Shown: positions 14,739 through 23,382, counted from the first letter of the stretch. The stretch: 23,382 nucleotides of DNA from a virus (IMGVR_UViG_3300031774_000161:1-23382); one strand, 5' to 3'. The notes: generated from the sequence alone by a model not told the origin. Made by a program: numbers and translations.

Positions 14739-17700
14739 ATGGCTGATCTTCAAATAAGTCAACTGCCTGCTTTAGCAGAGGCAGATCTGGCGGCTGTAGA
14801 CGAATTAGCAATAGTTGATGATAGTGCATCAGAAACTAAACGAATTACAGCAAAAGCCTTAGTTGAAAAAGGTGTTGCATTAATTGATGCTGGTTCAATA
14901 CCTGGTACGGCACTTGCAAGTCTTGGAACAGGGACTGTTAATACAGCAGCGATAGCAACCGATGCTGTAACAGCAGATAAGATTTTGGCGGGGGCTGTTG
15001 GTGCTAGTGAAATAGCTAATGGTTCAATAACAGCGACAGAAATAGCGGCAAATACTCTTACTGCAAACGAGATAGCTCCTAATGCAATAGGTGCAAGTGA
15101 ATTAGCTGACAACGCTGTAGATACAAATGCTATAGGTGATCTTGCTGTTACTAACCAAAAGATTGCAAATGGAACTATTGCTTATGCAAAGTTAAATCTT
15201 AGTAATGCAGATATTCCTGGTGCAAAAATTGCGGATAATTCAATAACAGCAGGACAGATAGCTCCTGATGCAGTTGGTGCAAGTGAACTTGCTAATAACG
15301 CTGTTGATACAAATGCAATAGCTAACTTAGCTGTTACATCAGGAAAATTGGCAGCTAATTCTGTAACCGTCGATAAGATCGTTGATGGTGTTATTACAGG
15401 TGCAAAATTAGCAACTGGAACAATTACAGCTACCCAAATAGGTGCTAATGCTGTAGGTGCAAGTGAGCTTGCCAACGATGCTGTCGATACAAATGCAATC
15501 CTTGATGATGCTGTAACTGCTGCAAAAATTGCGGCGGGTGCTGTCGATACAACAGCGTTAGGTGCTGCGGCTGTTACAGGAGCAAAAATTGCTAATACAA
15601 CAATTACAGCGGCGAATATTGTTGCTGGAACAATTACTGCTACTGAACTTGCAGCAGATTCTGTTGGTGCTAGTGAAATAGCTGCAAATGCTGTAGGAGC
15701 TAGTGAACTTGCAGATGATGCAGTTGACACTAATGCAATCGCAAATCTTGCAGTTACTGGAGCAAAGATAGCTAATACAACGATTGCTTATGCAAAACTA
15801 AATCTTTCAGATGGAGACATCCCTGCTGCCAAGATTACTGCTAATTCTTTAACTGCTGATCAAATAGCTGCCAATGCTATAGGAGCAAGTGAATTAGCAA
15901 ATAATTCTGTTGATACTGCTGCTATAGCTGATGACGCAGTTACTGGAGCAAAGATTGCAGCAGCAACTATTACTGGAGCAAATATTGCGGCAACAACAAT
16001 TGCAGCAGGCAATATTGTTGCAAACACTCTTACTGCAAATGAAATAGCTCCTAATGCAATAGGTGCTTCAGAATTAGCAGATGATGCTGTGGACACAGCC
16101 GCTATTGCTGACTCAGCAGTAACTAACGCCAAAATTGCAAATACGACTATTGCTTATGCAAAGTTAAATCTCTCGGACGGAGATATTGCTGGAGCAAAGA
16201 TAACTAATAATTCTCTTACTGCTAATCAAATAGCAGCAAACGCTATAGGAGCAAGTGAGCTTGCCAACGATGCAGTTGACACCAATGCTATTGCAGACGA
16301 TGCGGTTACTGGAGCGAAAATCGCAGCAGGAACAATTACAGCGGCAAATATTGCTGCTGACACGATTACAGCAACTCAATTAGCTGCTGATTCTGTAGGA
16401 GCAAGCGAAATCGTTGCAAATGCAGTAGGAGCTTCAGAACTTGCAGACAATGCGGTGGATACAGCAGCCATAGCAAACTCGGCTGTAACAGGAGCGAAGA
16501 TAGCTGCTTCTACAATTACAGCAGCAAAGTTAAATTTATCTGCTGGAGATATTGATGGAACAAAGATTGCTAATAATTCAATAACAGCAAATCAAATTGC
16601 TGCTAATGCAATTACAGCAAGTGAATTAGCTGATGATGCGGTAGACACAGCAGCAATAGCAAATAATTCTGTTACGGCTGCAAAAATTGCAACAAATGCA
16701 GTTACTGCAACAGAACTTGCGAATAATGCTGTAGATACTGCTGCTGTCGCTGATGGTGCAATAACAACAGCAAAGATCGCTGATGGTGCAGTAACAACAG
16801 CAAAGCTTTCAGGAACTATTGAAGCTGGAACTCTTGCTGATGGCTCAGTAATAACAGCAAAACTTGCAGATGATGCGGTTACAGCCGCTAAACTTGGAGC
16901 AGGGGCTGTTGATACGCTTGCTTTAGGTGCAACTTCTGTAACAACTGCAAAAATTGCTGCTGGAGCAGTTACTGATGCAAAAGTTGCAAGTGGAATTAGT
17001 GGAGCAAAGCTGACTGATGGAACGGTTACAGCAGCCAAGTTCCTTACAACTGATATTGATAGATCTTTAAATATTTCGTCTGGAAAATTAGGGATCAATA
17101 ATACAATTTCTGCTGGAACAAGTGCTGGAATTAGCTATAACGCTCAGGGCTTAATAACCGCTACAACTGCTCTAGTAGCAAGCGATTTGCCTGTTGCAAC
17201 TGCTACTGCCGTTGGTGGCGTTTCTGTTCCTACGTCAGGTGGGTTGACTGTTAGTGGTACTGGTGCGTTATCAATCGCAGCAACAACAACTGGTGCTACA
17301 GCAACAAAAGTTACCTTTAATAATTTCGGACAAATAACTGGTACTGCAACTCTTGCTGCTTCTGATTTACCAAAAGCAACAGCTAGTGCTGTTGGTGCGG
17401 TTTCTGTTCCTACAGGTGGGCCACTTTCTATTGATTCAAATGGTGCAATTACAGTCGCCAACTCTGGAGTTACAGCAGGAACAGGAACAAAAGTAACAGT
17501 TGATGCAAAGGGGCGAGTAACTAATCTTGCAACTCTTACATCATCAGATTTACCTAATCACAGTGCAGCGTTAATTACTTCTGGAACCATCTCAACAGCA
17601 AGGATTGCTAATGATGCAGTTACAGGAACCAAGCTTGCAAACGCTTCAACAACGCTATTTGGATCTGTTGCTCAGACTGGATTCCCGACATCCGAGTTTA

Positions 17701-20700
17701 CAGGGCAATTTTTCTTCGATTCTGTATCTGAAGATTTATACATATATGATGGAAATGCTTATCAACCAGTAACAACTTTAACAAAAGGTTCGCTGGTCTT
17801 TGGAGGTACGTTTAACGCTGCTACAAGTAAAGTTGCAAGTGTAACAACCGCAGGTGCAGCAGGAGGTTTAACTGTAGGATCTAATGTTCCTACTCCAACA
17901 TCTAGTACTGATGGTTTATATTTAGTGGTTGAAAATGCTGGAACTCCAAGTGCGCCTGCTCCTGTAGTTGCTCTCGCTCCACCAGATTACATTTTAGGTG
18001 TTACAAATACATCTGGAAGTTCATGGGAAGAAATTGACTTATCTCAAACAGTAGCAGGTCAAGTTGCAAGTAATATTACCTTCACACCTTATGGTCAAAT
18101 TAGCAGTACTAACGTACAGGATGCTATTCAAGAATTAGAGACAGAGAAGTTAGCAAAAGCTGGTGGTACTGTGACAGGTGAGGTGCTAATAGGTAACACA
18201 GGAACACTTGTTTTTGAAGGTTCTAGTATTGATGCATTTCAGACTACTTTAGGAGTTGTTAACCCAACTACAGCAGATAAAACAATACTTTTACCTAATA
18301 CTTCTGGAACTTTAATAACAAATAACGATTCTGGGACTATTACTTCAGCAATGATTGCTGATGGAACCATTGTTAATGCTGATATAAATGCTTCTGCTGC
18401 TATTGCCCTTACCAAGTTAGAAGGCATTGATTCTGGCAAGATTATTGTTGGTAATGGATCAGGCGTTGCTGCTGAAGTTGCAGTAACAGGAGATATAGCA
18501 ATAACTAACGCAGGTGTTACTTCTATCTCTGCTGGTGCGATTGTTAATGCTGATATTTCTAACTCTGCTGCAATTACTGGCTCAAAAGTTACTACTGGAA
18601 CGACAAGTGCTGTTGGTGTTCTTCAATTAACAGATAGTGCAACATCAACTTCTACTACAACTGCTGCTACTCCTGCTGCTGTCAAGATTGCAAAGGATGC
18701 TGCTGATGCTGCTGCTGTGACAGCCAATGCTGCTTTGCCTAAAGCTGGTGGCTCATTAAGTGACAACTTAATTATTGATAATGCAAAAAGTATTCGACTT
18801 TCTGAAGCTGATTCAAATGGTTCACATTACATAGCATTAAAAGCTCCTAACGCTGTAACGGCTGACATTACTTTCACTTTGCCAGATGGTGATGGCAGTT
18901 CTGGGCAAAGGTTGCAAACCGACGGCTCTGGAAATTTAAGTTGGGGTACAGATAATTCAACAGACCCCACCAAGTTGCCATTAGCAGGTGGCACTATGTC
19001 TGGTGCTATTGCAATGGGTACAAGCAAGATCACTGGTCTTGGAAATCCAACAGCAGCACAAGATGCAGCTACTAAGACTTATGTAGATGCTGCAAGCACA
19101 ACAGGCAATGCAGCTACAGCAACAGCACTAGCAACGGCAAGAACAATAGGGGGCGTTAGTTTTGATGGTTCAGCAAATATAGATTTACCAGGCGTTAATA
19201 CTGCTGGCAACCAAAGCACTACGGGCAACGCTGCGACAGCAACGAAATTTGCTTCTGCGGTCACAATTGGTGGTGTTAGCTTTGACGGTTCAGCCAATAT
19301 CAACCTTCCTGGTGTTAACGCTGCTGGCACTCAAGACACTTCAGGGACGGCAGCACTCGCAACACAATTTACAGTTACAGCAAACAATTCTACAGACGAG
19401 GATGTTTATCCTGTTTTCGTAGACGCAGCTACTGGTTCTCAGGGTGCTGAAACAGATTCTGCTTTAACTTACAACCCTTCGACTGGAGCATTAACTACAA
19501 CAGTATTTATTGGAAATGTAACTGGAAATGTAACTGGAAACACTTCAGGCTCTTCTGGTTCTTGTACTGGAAATGCTGCTACTGCAACAAAATTCGCTTC
19601 AAGTGTAACTATTGGTGGTGTTGCTTTTGATGGATCAGCAAATATTAATCTTCCAGGTGTTAATGCTTCTGGAACGCAAGACACTTCAGGAACAGCAGCC
19701 GTAGCAACTGCAATTACTGTTGCCGATGAATCAACTGATACCTCTTGCAATGTTTTATTTACAACCGCAGCAACAGGAAATTTAGGTGCTAAGTCAGGAA
19801 CAAATTTAACTTTCAACTCAAATACTGGAGAGTTAGCAGCAACATTATTTAGTGGCTCAGGTGCTTCCTTAACGACATTAAATGCGTCAAACATTTCTAG
19901 TGGAACACTTGCAGCAGCTAGGGTTGCAACACTTAATCAAGACACAACAGGAACAGCAGCACTCGCAACTTCATTCACAGTTACAGCTAATAATTCAACC
20001 GATGAAACTGTTTATCTATTATTTGCTGATGGAGCAACAGGATCACAAGGGGCTGAGACAGATACAGGCTTAACTTATAATCCTTCAACTGGACTATTAA
20101 CTTCAACGGGATTTAGTGGAGTTGGAACTTCATTAACAGCCTTAAATGCAAGCAATTTGGCTTCAGGGACAGTAGCCACAGCAAGGTTAGGAAGTGGAAC
20201 TGCAAGTAGTTCTAATTTCTTAAGGGGAGATAATACTTGGCAGACAATAGATTTAACTGCTCTTTCTGCAAGCAACTTAACTTCTGGCACTGTTCCAGAT
20301 GCAAGATTTCCTGCAACACTTCCTGCTGCTAGTGGAGCAAACTTAACAGCTTTAAATGCTTCAAACTTAAGTTCTGGAACTGTCAATGTTGCAAGACTTG
20401 GATCAGGTAGTTCTGTTACCACCAAATTCCTAAGAGGTGACAATACTTGGCAAACAATTTCTGCCACACCAGAAGGTACAGCAATACTTTCAACAGGCGA
20501 ATCAGGCGGTACTAAGTTCCTAAGAGAAGACGGCGACGGAACGTGTTCTTGGCAATCCGTTCCTGCCGCAGTCACAATTAATAATCAGGCAGACAATAGG
20601 ATTGTTACAGCCACTGGAACGACTAATACTTTAAATGGAGAGGCCAGTCTTACTTTTGATGGAACTAATTTAGATCTTGGTGATGATAAGAAAATTCGTC

Positions 20701-23382
20701 TTGGGGATTCTGCTGAGTTATCACTTTATACACGAGGTTCTGATTCCAATTCTGTTATTGAAGAATCTGGATCAGGAGTTTTATTTGTTTCAGCACCGTT
20801 TGTAAGAATTACTAATAGTGGATTAAGTACCTCAGCAGCACTTTTCCAAACTGCTGGATCATGTGAGTTGTCATACGCAGGAACCAAGAAGATAGAAACG
20901 ACTTCTTCAGGAGTGGCAGTTACAGGAGCATTAACAATAAGTGGAGATCTCACTGTAAATGGCACAACTACTACGATTGATACAACAACACTTCAGGTAG
21001 AAGATAAGAATATAGAAATCGGAAAAGTATCAAGTCCTAGTGATAGCACCGCAGATGGAGGGGGCATAACTTTACTTGGAGCTACAAATAAGACATGGAA
21101 CTGGGTTAATTCAACTGATGCTTGGACATCTTCCGAACATATTCAAGTTGCTAGTGGTAAGACATTTATTGGAGATGGTTCAACCTTAACTGCTTTAAAC
21201 GCTTCAAACTTAGCTTCTGGAACGGTAGCACCAGCGAGACTTGGAAGTGGATCGGCTTCTCAATATAACTTCTTAAGAGGTGATGGTTCTTGGCAAGAAG
21301 TGATGACTCTAGGAGGAGGCAACTTCAATTCTGGGGCTGATGTGAAGTTTCAAGGTAGTGCTTCAAATAAAGATCTTGAGTGGGATGCGTCAGCATATTC
21401 TTTAATATTCAATGATGATGTAAAAGCAGTATTTGGAACAAGTTCAGACGGCCTAGAAATATTCCATAATGCAAGTGATAGCGTTATAAATGATAATGGG
21501 ACAGGCTCTTTAAAACTTCAACTTGGCGGTTCTACCAAAGCAGAGGTAGTTTCTGGTGGTTTTACAGTAACAGGAACAGCAACAGCGACTACCTTTAGTG
21601 GTTCGGGTGCTTCTCTTTCTAATTTAAACGCTGATAATATTTCTTCTGGAACAGTACCAACAGCAAGACTTGGAAGTGGTACAGCTTCAAGCTCTAACTT
21701 CTTAAGAGGTGATGGATCGTGGCAGACAATAGATGTTTCAGCTTACGCTCCATTAGCAGGAGCAACCTTCACTGGTGATGTTCAATTTAATGGAGACAAC
21801 TACAACCTTCTCTGGGATAAGTCAGATAACGCTTTAGAACTTGCTCAACAAGCGACCCTTAAAATTGGTTCTTATACGATCACAGAAAATTCAGGTGGTT
21901 ATTTGCAATTCGATAGCAACAGTGCTGCTGGTAGTACATATTTTAAAGATGATACCCAATTTAATATCAATTCAGCAGTAATTAAGTTTGAAAATTACGC
22001 ATCAAATCAAGATTATTTTAAAGCAACTTCTTCGGCAGTTGAATTATATGCAAGCGGTACAAAAAGACTTCATACGAATAGTAACGGCGTATACATAACT
22101 GGATCATGTTATGCGAGTGGAGGATTTAGCGGCTCAGGTGCAAACTTAACTAACCTTCCAGGTGTCACTTCAGATGCTCAGAAAAATACGGTTGGTGGTA
22201 CAAACGCAGGAGATAGTTTCAGTGGAACAAGTGCGGAATACAATACGTTATTTGGCTACGATACTGGAACTGCAATAACAACAGGCGATAAAAACACAGC
22301 CTTTGGTTATAGGGCTATGTATCACATAAATACAGGCTCAGATAATACATACATGGGATTTGAGGCGGGAGAAGGAGGACAAGATAGAAATAAAAATACT
22401 TATATTGGTTCATACGCTGGTAAGAACAACAGTACTGGATTTAACAATACAGCTATTGGATATTCTGCATTAGGTCAATCAGGAACAGGAGGTGGAAATG
22501 TCTGTGTAGGTTATGAAGCAGGTACTGCTGTAGGTGGTGATGGTAGTGAAAATGTAATTCTGGGTATGTCGGCAGGTAGTCTCGGTGGAAATTATTCAAT
22601 AAGGAATGTAGCTATTGGATCACAAGCAATAGGGGCTGGAAATGGAGCCGTCAAAGAAAACGTAGCTATCGGCTATAAAACATTATATGGAGGATCAGGT
22701 GGTATTACAGGCGATAGAAATATAGCAATTGGATTTGAGGCAGGAAAAACAGTTACTTCAGGTGAAAAAAATATTGCAATTGGTACTGGTGCTGGTGGTG
22801 CTCTTGGAAGTAATTCTGGAAATATATTTATTGGAGATAGCGCAGGATACAGTGCTGGTAGTGCTGCTGATTCTATTTGTATTGGTAATTCAGCAGATCC
22901 TAATGATGGAACTGACAATATAGCGATTGGTCATAATGCTGTTAACGAGCAATTTAGTAGTCATCAAATAACTCTTGGACACACAAATATCACCAGTTTC
23001 CGTATCCCAGGAATTGATTTCTATCTAAAAGACAATGGTGGTACGCCTAGTCAAGGACAAGTATTAACAGCAGATGCGAATGGTAAAGGTTACTGGGCTG
23101 ATACTAGTGGTGGGGTTTCAGGTGAGTTTACTGCTACAGCCGATGGTGCTATTACCGCTAACGATCCTGTAAGCATTATGGGTGACGGTAAATTGAAAAA
23201 ATGTGGAGAAGTTACTTTTGATGCTGATTGGACAATGGGATCTACAACAACTCTTGATTCAACAAAGAAATGGGAATATTCTGCTGGCGCTCCTGATCCT
23301 CACAAAACTAATAGATTTGCAATTACTTTTACGGATGATAATAGTGATAAATATGTCTATTTACAGATTTACACTATCTCTG
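14739..23382 (+). CDS. Giant tail fibre protein (3' partial, at least 2881 residues)
   Basis: Translating this frame codon by codon from ATG 14739 to the right edge shows no stop, so one ORF of 8.6 kb continues past the window. Residues 1-64 (ADLQISQLPALAEADLAA, then ETKRITAKALVE) form the probable attachment domain, a wording I know from marine phage fibres. Then: about 65-770 tandem decapeptides; about 810-895 a duplicated SDLP...AVG...VSVPT block; 980-1130 a non-repetitive part with FFFDSVSEDLYIYDG; 1410-1450 the common fibre block LPLAGGTMSGAI...TKTYVDAA; 1469-1780 a duplicated 115-residue module; 1803-2331 four FLRGD repeats around a VNGTTTTIDTTTLQVEDKN block; 2502-2747 a beta-roll-like array. 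The right-hand end reads GQVLTADANGKGYWAD, which in many fibres leads to an intramolecular chaperone domain; that would lie outside. It presumably binds the host surface. Only a weak ribosome binding site (AAGAG) precedes the start. Confidence 0.88.
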   Translation, partial: MADLQISQLPALAEADLAAVDELAIVDDSASETKRITAKALVEKGVALIDAGSIPGTALASLGTGTVNTAAIATDAVTADKILAGAVGASEIANGSITATEIAANTLTANEIAPNAIGASELADNAVDTNAIGDLAVTNQKIANGTIAYAKLNLSNADIPGAKIADNSITAGQIAPDAVGASELANNAVDTNAIANLAVTSGKLAANSVTVDKIVDGVITGAKLATGTITATQIGANAVGASELANDAVDTNAILDDAVTAAKIAAGAVDTTALGAAAVTGAKIANTTITAANIVAGTITATELAADSVGASEIAANAVGASELADDAVDTNAIANLAVTGAKIANTTIAYAKLNLSDGDIPAAKITANSLTADQIAANAIGASELANNSVDTAAIADDAVTGAKIAAATITGANIAATTIAAGNIVANTLTANEIAPNAIGASELADDAVDTAAIADSAVTNAKIANTTIAYAKLNLSDGDIAGAKITNNSLTANQIAANAIGASELANDAVDTNAIADDAVTGAKIAAGTITAANIAADTITATQLAADSVGASEIVANAVGASELADNAVDTAAIANSAVTGAKIAASTITAAKLNLSAGDIDGTKIANNSITANQIAANAITASELADDAVDTAAIANNSVTAAKIATNAVTATELANNAVDTAAVADGAITTAKIADGAVTTAKLSGTIEAGTLADGSVITAKLADDAVTAAKLGAGAVDTLALGATSVTTAKIAAGAVTDAKVASGISGAKLTDGTVTAAKFLTTDIDRSLNISSGKLGINNTISAGTSAGISYNAQGLITATTALVASDLPVATATAVGGVSVPTSGGLTVSGTGALSIAATTTGATATKVTFNNFGQITGTATLAASDLPKATASAVGAVSVPTGGPLSIDSNGAITVANSGVTAGTGTKVTVDAKGRVTNLATLTSSDLPNHSAALITSGTISTARIANDAVTGTKLANASTTLFGSVAQTGFPTSEFTGQFFFDSVSEDLYIYDGNAYQPVTTLTKGSLVFGGTFNAATSKVASVTTAGAAGGLTVGSNVPTPTSSTDGLYLVVENAGTPSAPAPVVALAPPDYILGVTNTSGSSWEEIDLSQTVAGQVASNITFTPYGQISSTNVQDAIQELETEKLAKAGGTVTGEVLIGNTGTLVFEGSSIDAFQTTLGVVNPTTADKTILLPNTSGTLITNNDSGTITSAMIADGTIVNADINASAAIALTKLEGIDSGKIIVGNGSGVAAEVAVTGDIAITNAGVTSISAGAIVNADISNSAAITGSKVTTGTTSAVGVLQLTDSATSTSTTTAATPAAVKIAKDAADAAAVTANAALPKAGGSLSDNLIIDNAKSIRLSEADSNGSHYIALKAPNAVTADITFTLPDGDGSSGQRLQTDGSGNLSWGTDNSTDPTKLPLAGGTMSGAIAMGTSKITGLGNPTAAQDAATKTYVDAASTTGNAATATALATARTIGGVSFDGSANIDLPGVNTAGNQSTTGNAATATKFASAVTIGGVSFDGSANINLPGVNAAGTQDTSGTAALATQFTVTANNSTDEDVYPVFVDAATGSQGAETDSALTYNPSTGALTTTVFIGNVTGNVTGNTSGSSGSCTGNAATATKFASSVTIGGVAFDGSANINLPGVNASGTQDTSGTAAVATAITVADESTDTSCNVLFTTAATGNLGAKSGTNLTFNSNTGELAATLFSGSGASLTTLNASNISSGTLAAARVATLNQDTTGTAALATSFTVTANNSTDETVYLLFADGATGSQGAETDTGLTYNPSTGLLTSTGFSGVGTSLTALNASNLASGTVATARLGSGTASSSNFLRGDNTWQTIDLTALSASNLTSGTVPDARFPATLPAASGANLTALNASNLSSGTVNVARLGSGSSVTTKFLRGDNTWQTISATPEGTAILSTGESGGTKFLREDGDGTCSWQSVPAAVTINNQADNRIVTATGTTNTLNGEASLTFDGTNLDLGDDKKIRLGDSAELSLYTRGSDSNSVIEESGSGVLFVSAPFVRITNSGLSTSAALFQTAGSCELSYAGTKKIETTSSGVAVTGALTISGDLTVNGTTTTIDTTTLQVEDKNIEIGKVSSPSDSTADGGGITLLGATNKTWNWVNSTDAWTSSEHIQVASGKTFIGDGSTLTALNASNLASGTVAPARLGSGSASQYNFLRGDGSWQEVMTLGGGNFNSGADVKFQGSASNKDLEWDASAYSLIFNDDVKAVFGTSSDGLEIFHNASDSVINDNGTGSLKLQLGGSTKAEVVSGGFTVTGTATATTFSGSGASLSNLNADNISSGTVPTARLGSGTASSSNFLRGDGSWQTIDVSAYAPLAGATFTGDVQFNGDNYNLLWDKSDNALELAQQATLKIGSYTITENSGGYLQFDSNSAAGSTYFKDDTQFNINSAVIKFENYASNQDYFKATSSAVELYASGTKRLHTNSNGVYITGSCYASGGFSGSGANLTNLPGVTSDAQKNTVGGTNAGDSFSGTSAEYNTLFGYDTGTAITTGDKNTAFGYRAMYHINTGSDNTYMGFEAGEGGQDRNKNTYIGSYAGKNNSTGFNNTAIGYSALGQSGTGGGNVCVGYEAGTAVGGDGSENVILGMSAGSLGGNYSIRNVAIGSQAIGAGNGAVKENVAIGYKTLYGGSGGITGDRNIAIGFEAGKTVTSGEKNIAIGTGAGGALGSNSGNIFIGDSAGYSAGSAADSICIGNSADPNDGTDNIAIGHNAVNEQFSSHQITLGHTNITSFRIPGIDFYLKDNGGTPSQGQVLTADANGKGYWADTSGGVSGEFTATADGAITANDPVSIMGDGKLKKCGEVTFDADWTMGSTTTLDSTKKWEYSAGAPDPHKTNRFAITFTDDNSDKYVYLQIYTIS
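14931..17050 (+). repeat. Tandem decapeptide repeats in the fibre (30-nt period)
   Basis: The protein reads as consecutive ten-residue units such as NAVGASELAD, NAVDTNAIAD, DAVTGAKIAA, GTITAANIAA and NSLTANQIAA. The pattern is small/Asn, x, Val/Ile, Thr/Gly/Asp, x, x, x, Ile/Leu, Ala, x. By hand count about 60 units occur, broken by four 22-residue units. Near the 3' end two units shrink to nine residues. Nucleotide identity between units is moderate, so the repetition is mainly at protein level. Confidence 0.9.
15171..16574 (+). repeat. 366-nt super-repeat set by a 22-residue KLNL unit
   Basis: Four copies of a 22-residue unit, with core AYAKLNLSDGDI or close, start at 15171, 15777, 16143 and 16509. 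The last two spacings are exactly 366 nt (ten decapeptides plus one 22-residue unit); the first is 606 nt, which is 366 plus eight extra decapeptides (240 nt). The arrangement indicates segmental duplication of a whole 122-residue block. Confidence 0.85.
17178..17420 (+). repeat. Two copies of an SDLP-AVG-VSVPT block, 180 nt apart
   Basis: The fibre sequence ASDLPVATATAVGGVSVPT (from 17178) recurs as ASDLPKATASAVGAVSVPT (from 17358). The two copies are offset by exactly 180 nt (60 residues), and each is followed by a beta-rich Gly/Thr segment, so a 60-residue domain has been duplicated. Confidence 0.75.
19143..20121 (+). repeat. Duplicated 345-nt fibre module with third partial copies
   Basis: TIGGVSFDGSANI-LPGVN occurs from 19143, 19263 and 19608; the last two mark a 345-nt (115-residue) tandem duplication. 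Each is followed by SGTAA, an 'ITV/FTV...STD' strand block and a 'G.LTYNPSTG' or 'LTFNSNTG' block. A third copy of the second half begins at 19947 and is very close to the first (NNSTDE, ATGSQGAETD, LTYNPSTG), offset 606 nt. Confidence 0.8.
20145..21731 (+). repeat. Four 105-nt NASNL-FLRGD-W repeats
   Basis: Four 35-residue copies lie at 20145-20249, 20355-20459, 21198-21302 and 21627-21731, each exactly 105 nt. All read N/D-A-x-N-L/I-x-S-G-T-V, then ARLGSG, five or six variable residues, FLRGD and a final Trp-Gln. They are dispersed rather than tandem and frame longer unique segments, as interdomain linkers would. The 'RGD' here is probably incidental. Confidence 0.85.
22242..22979 (+). repeat. 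N-x-x-I-G beta-roll-like array, 15 motifs
   Basis: Motifs of the type N-T/V/I-A-I-G-x-x-A-G start at 22242, 22293, 22344, 22395, 22446, 22497, 22551, 22605, 22659, 22719, 22770, 22821, 22872, 22917 and 22965. Spacing is 51 nt for eight steps, with 54, 60, 45 and 48 elsewhere. The wording resembles the head repeats of YadA-type trimeric autotransporters, though those are usually 14-15 residues and these are mostly 17. Confidence 0.85.

Noticed and set aside
14931-17050. Regular ~30-nt spacing that could suggest a CRISPR-like array
   Set aside because: The periodicity is in-frame protein repetition with variable nucleotides; there are no identical palindromic repeats separated by unique spacers.
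15182-17461. Long antisense open frames across the fibre repeats (for example 15182-15730 and 16592-17098)
   Set aside because: They are Ala/Ser/Val-rich mirror images of the repeat codons (GCA, ACA, GCT) on the + strand, and the sense frame is open throughout, so they are shadows.
21273-21284. LRGD in the fibre as an integrin-type RGD binding motif
   Set aside because: It is an invariant part of a linker repeat in a phage of presumably bacterial hosts; an RGD function has no support here.

Overview
The window is one continuous stretch of late structural genes from a tailed (siphovirus-type) phage or prophage. All genes are on the + strand and tightly packed. No integrase, replication, lysis, tRNA or host gene is visible. 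Gene order follows the phage lambda head-to-tail plan: major capsid protein, small head proteins, head-tail joining protein, tail terminator, tail tube, G/GT-type chaperones with a programmed frameshift, tape measure, L-like minor tail protein, K-like protein, a J-like hub, then tail-tip and fibre genes. The DNA is AT-rich by eye. The fibre wording (N-terminal anchor, 'VEDKNIEIG...ADGGGIT' block, 17-residue N-x-x-I-G repeats) resembles what I know from marine cyanophages and uncultured marine phages. I therefore infer a marine siphophage, perhaps of a picocyanobacterium; the host is not proven by the sequence.

Layout. 1-1233: C-terminal part of the major capsid protein (cut by the left edge), a 71-residue Lys/Ala/Pro-tailed protein and a beta-rich capsid-associated protein, closed by a terminator hairpin. 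1276-3073: head-tail joining protein, tail terminator-like protein, a doubtful small overlapping ORF and the tail tube protein, closed by a second terminator hairpin. 3156-7665: tail assembly chaperones with a textbook A_AAA_AAC slippery site, then a 1278-residue tape measure protein. 7665-12939: L-like protein, a short NlpC/P60-like protein without a visible catalytic His, and a roughly 1470-residue J-like hub. 12939-14697: three smaller tail-tip proteins, one or two of which look like tail-tube-fold proteins. 14739-23382: one enormous fibre ORF of at least 2881 residues, still open at the right edge.

How it works together. The capsid and connector genes build and close the head. Tube protein polymerises around the tape measure, which is first bound by the G and GT chaperones. 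The L/K/J-like proteins form the tip and hub, and the giant fibre presumably reaches the host surface. Stop/start overlaps (TAATG, ATGA) suggest translational coupling through most of the tail module. The two internal terminators sit directly after genes for proteins normally needed in high copy number.

The most striking structure is inside the fibre gene. About 60 tandem decapeptides are interrupted at set places by a 22-residue unit, giving a 366-nt super-repeat. Further on lie a 345-nt duplicated module, four 35-residue 'FLRGD' repeats and a 15-motif beta-roll-like array with a mostly 51-nt period. No CRISPR array, insertion sequence, RNA gene or convincing promoter was seen, and no stretch over 300 bases lacks a gene.
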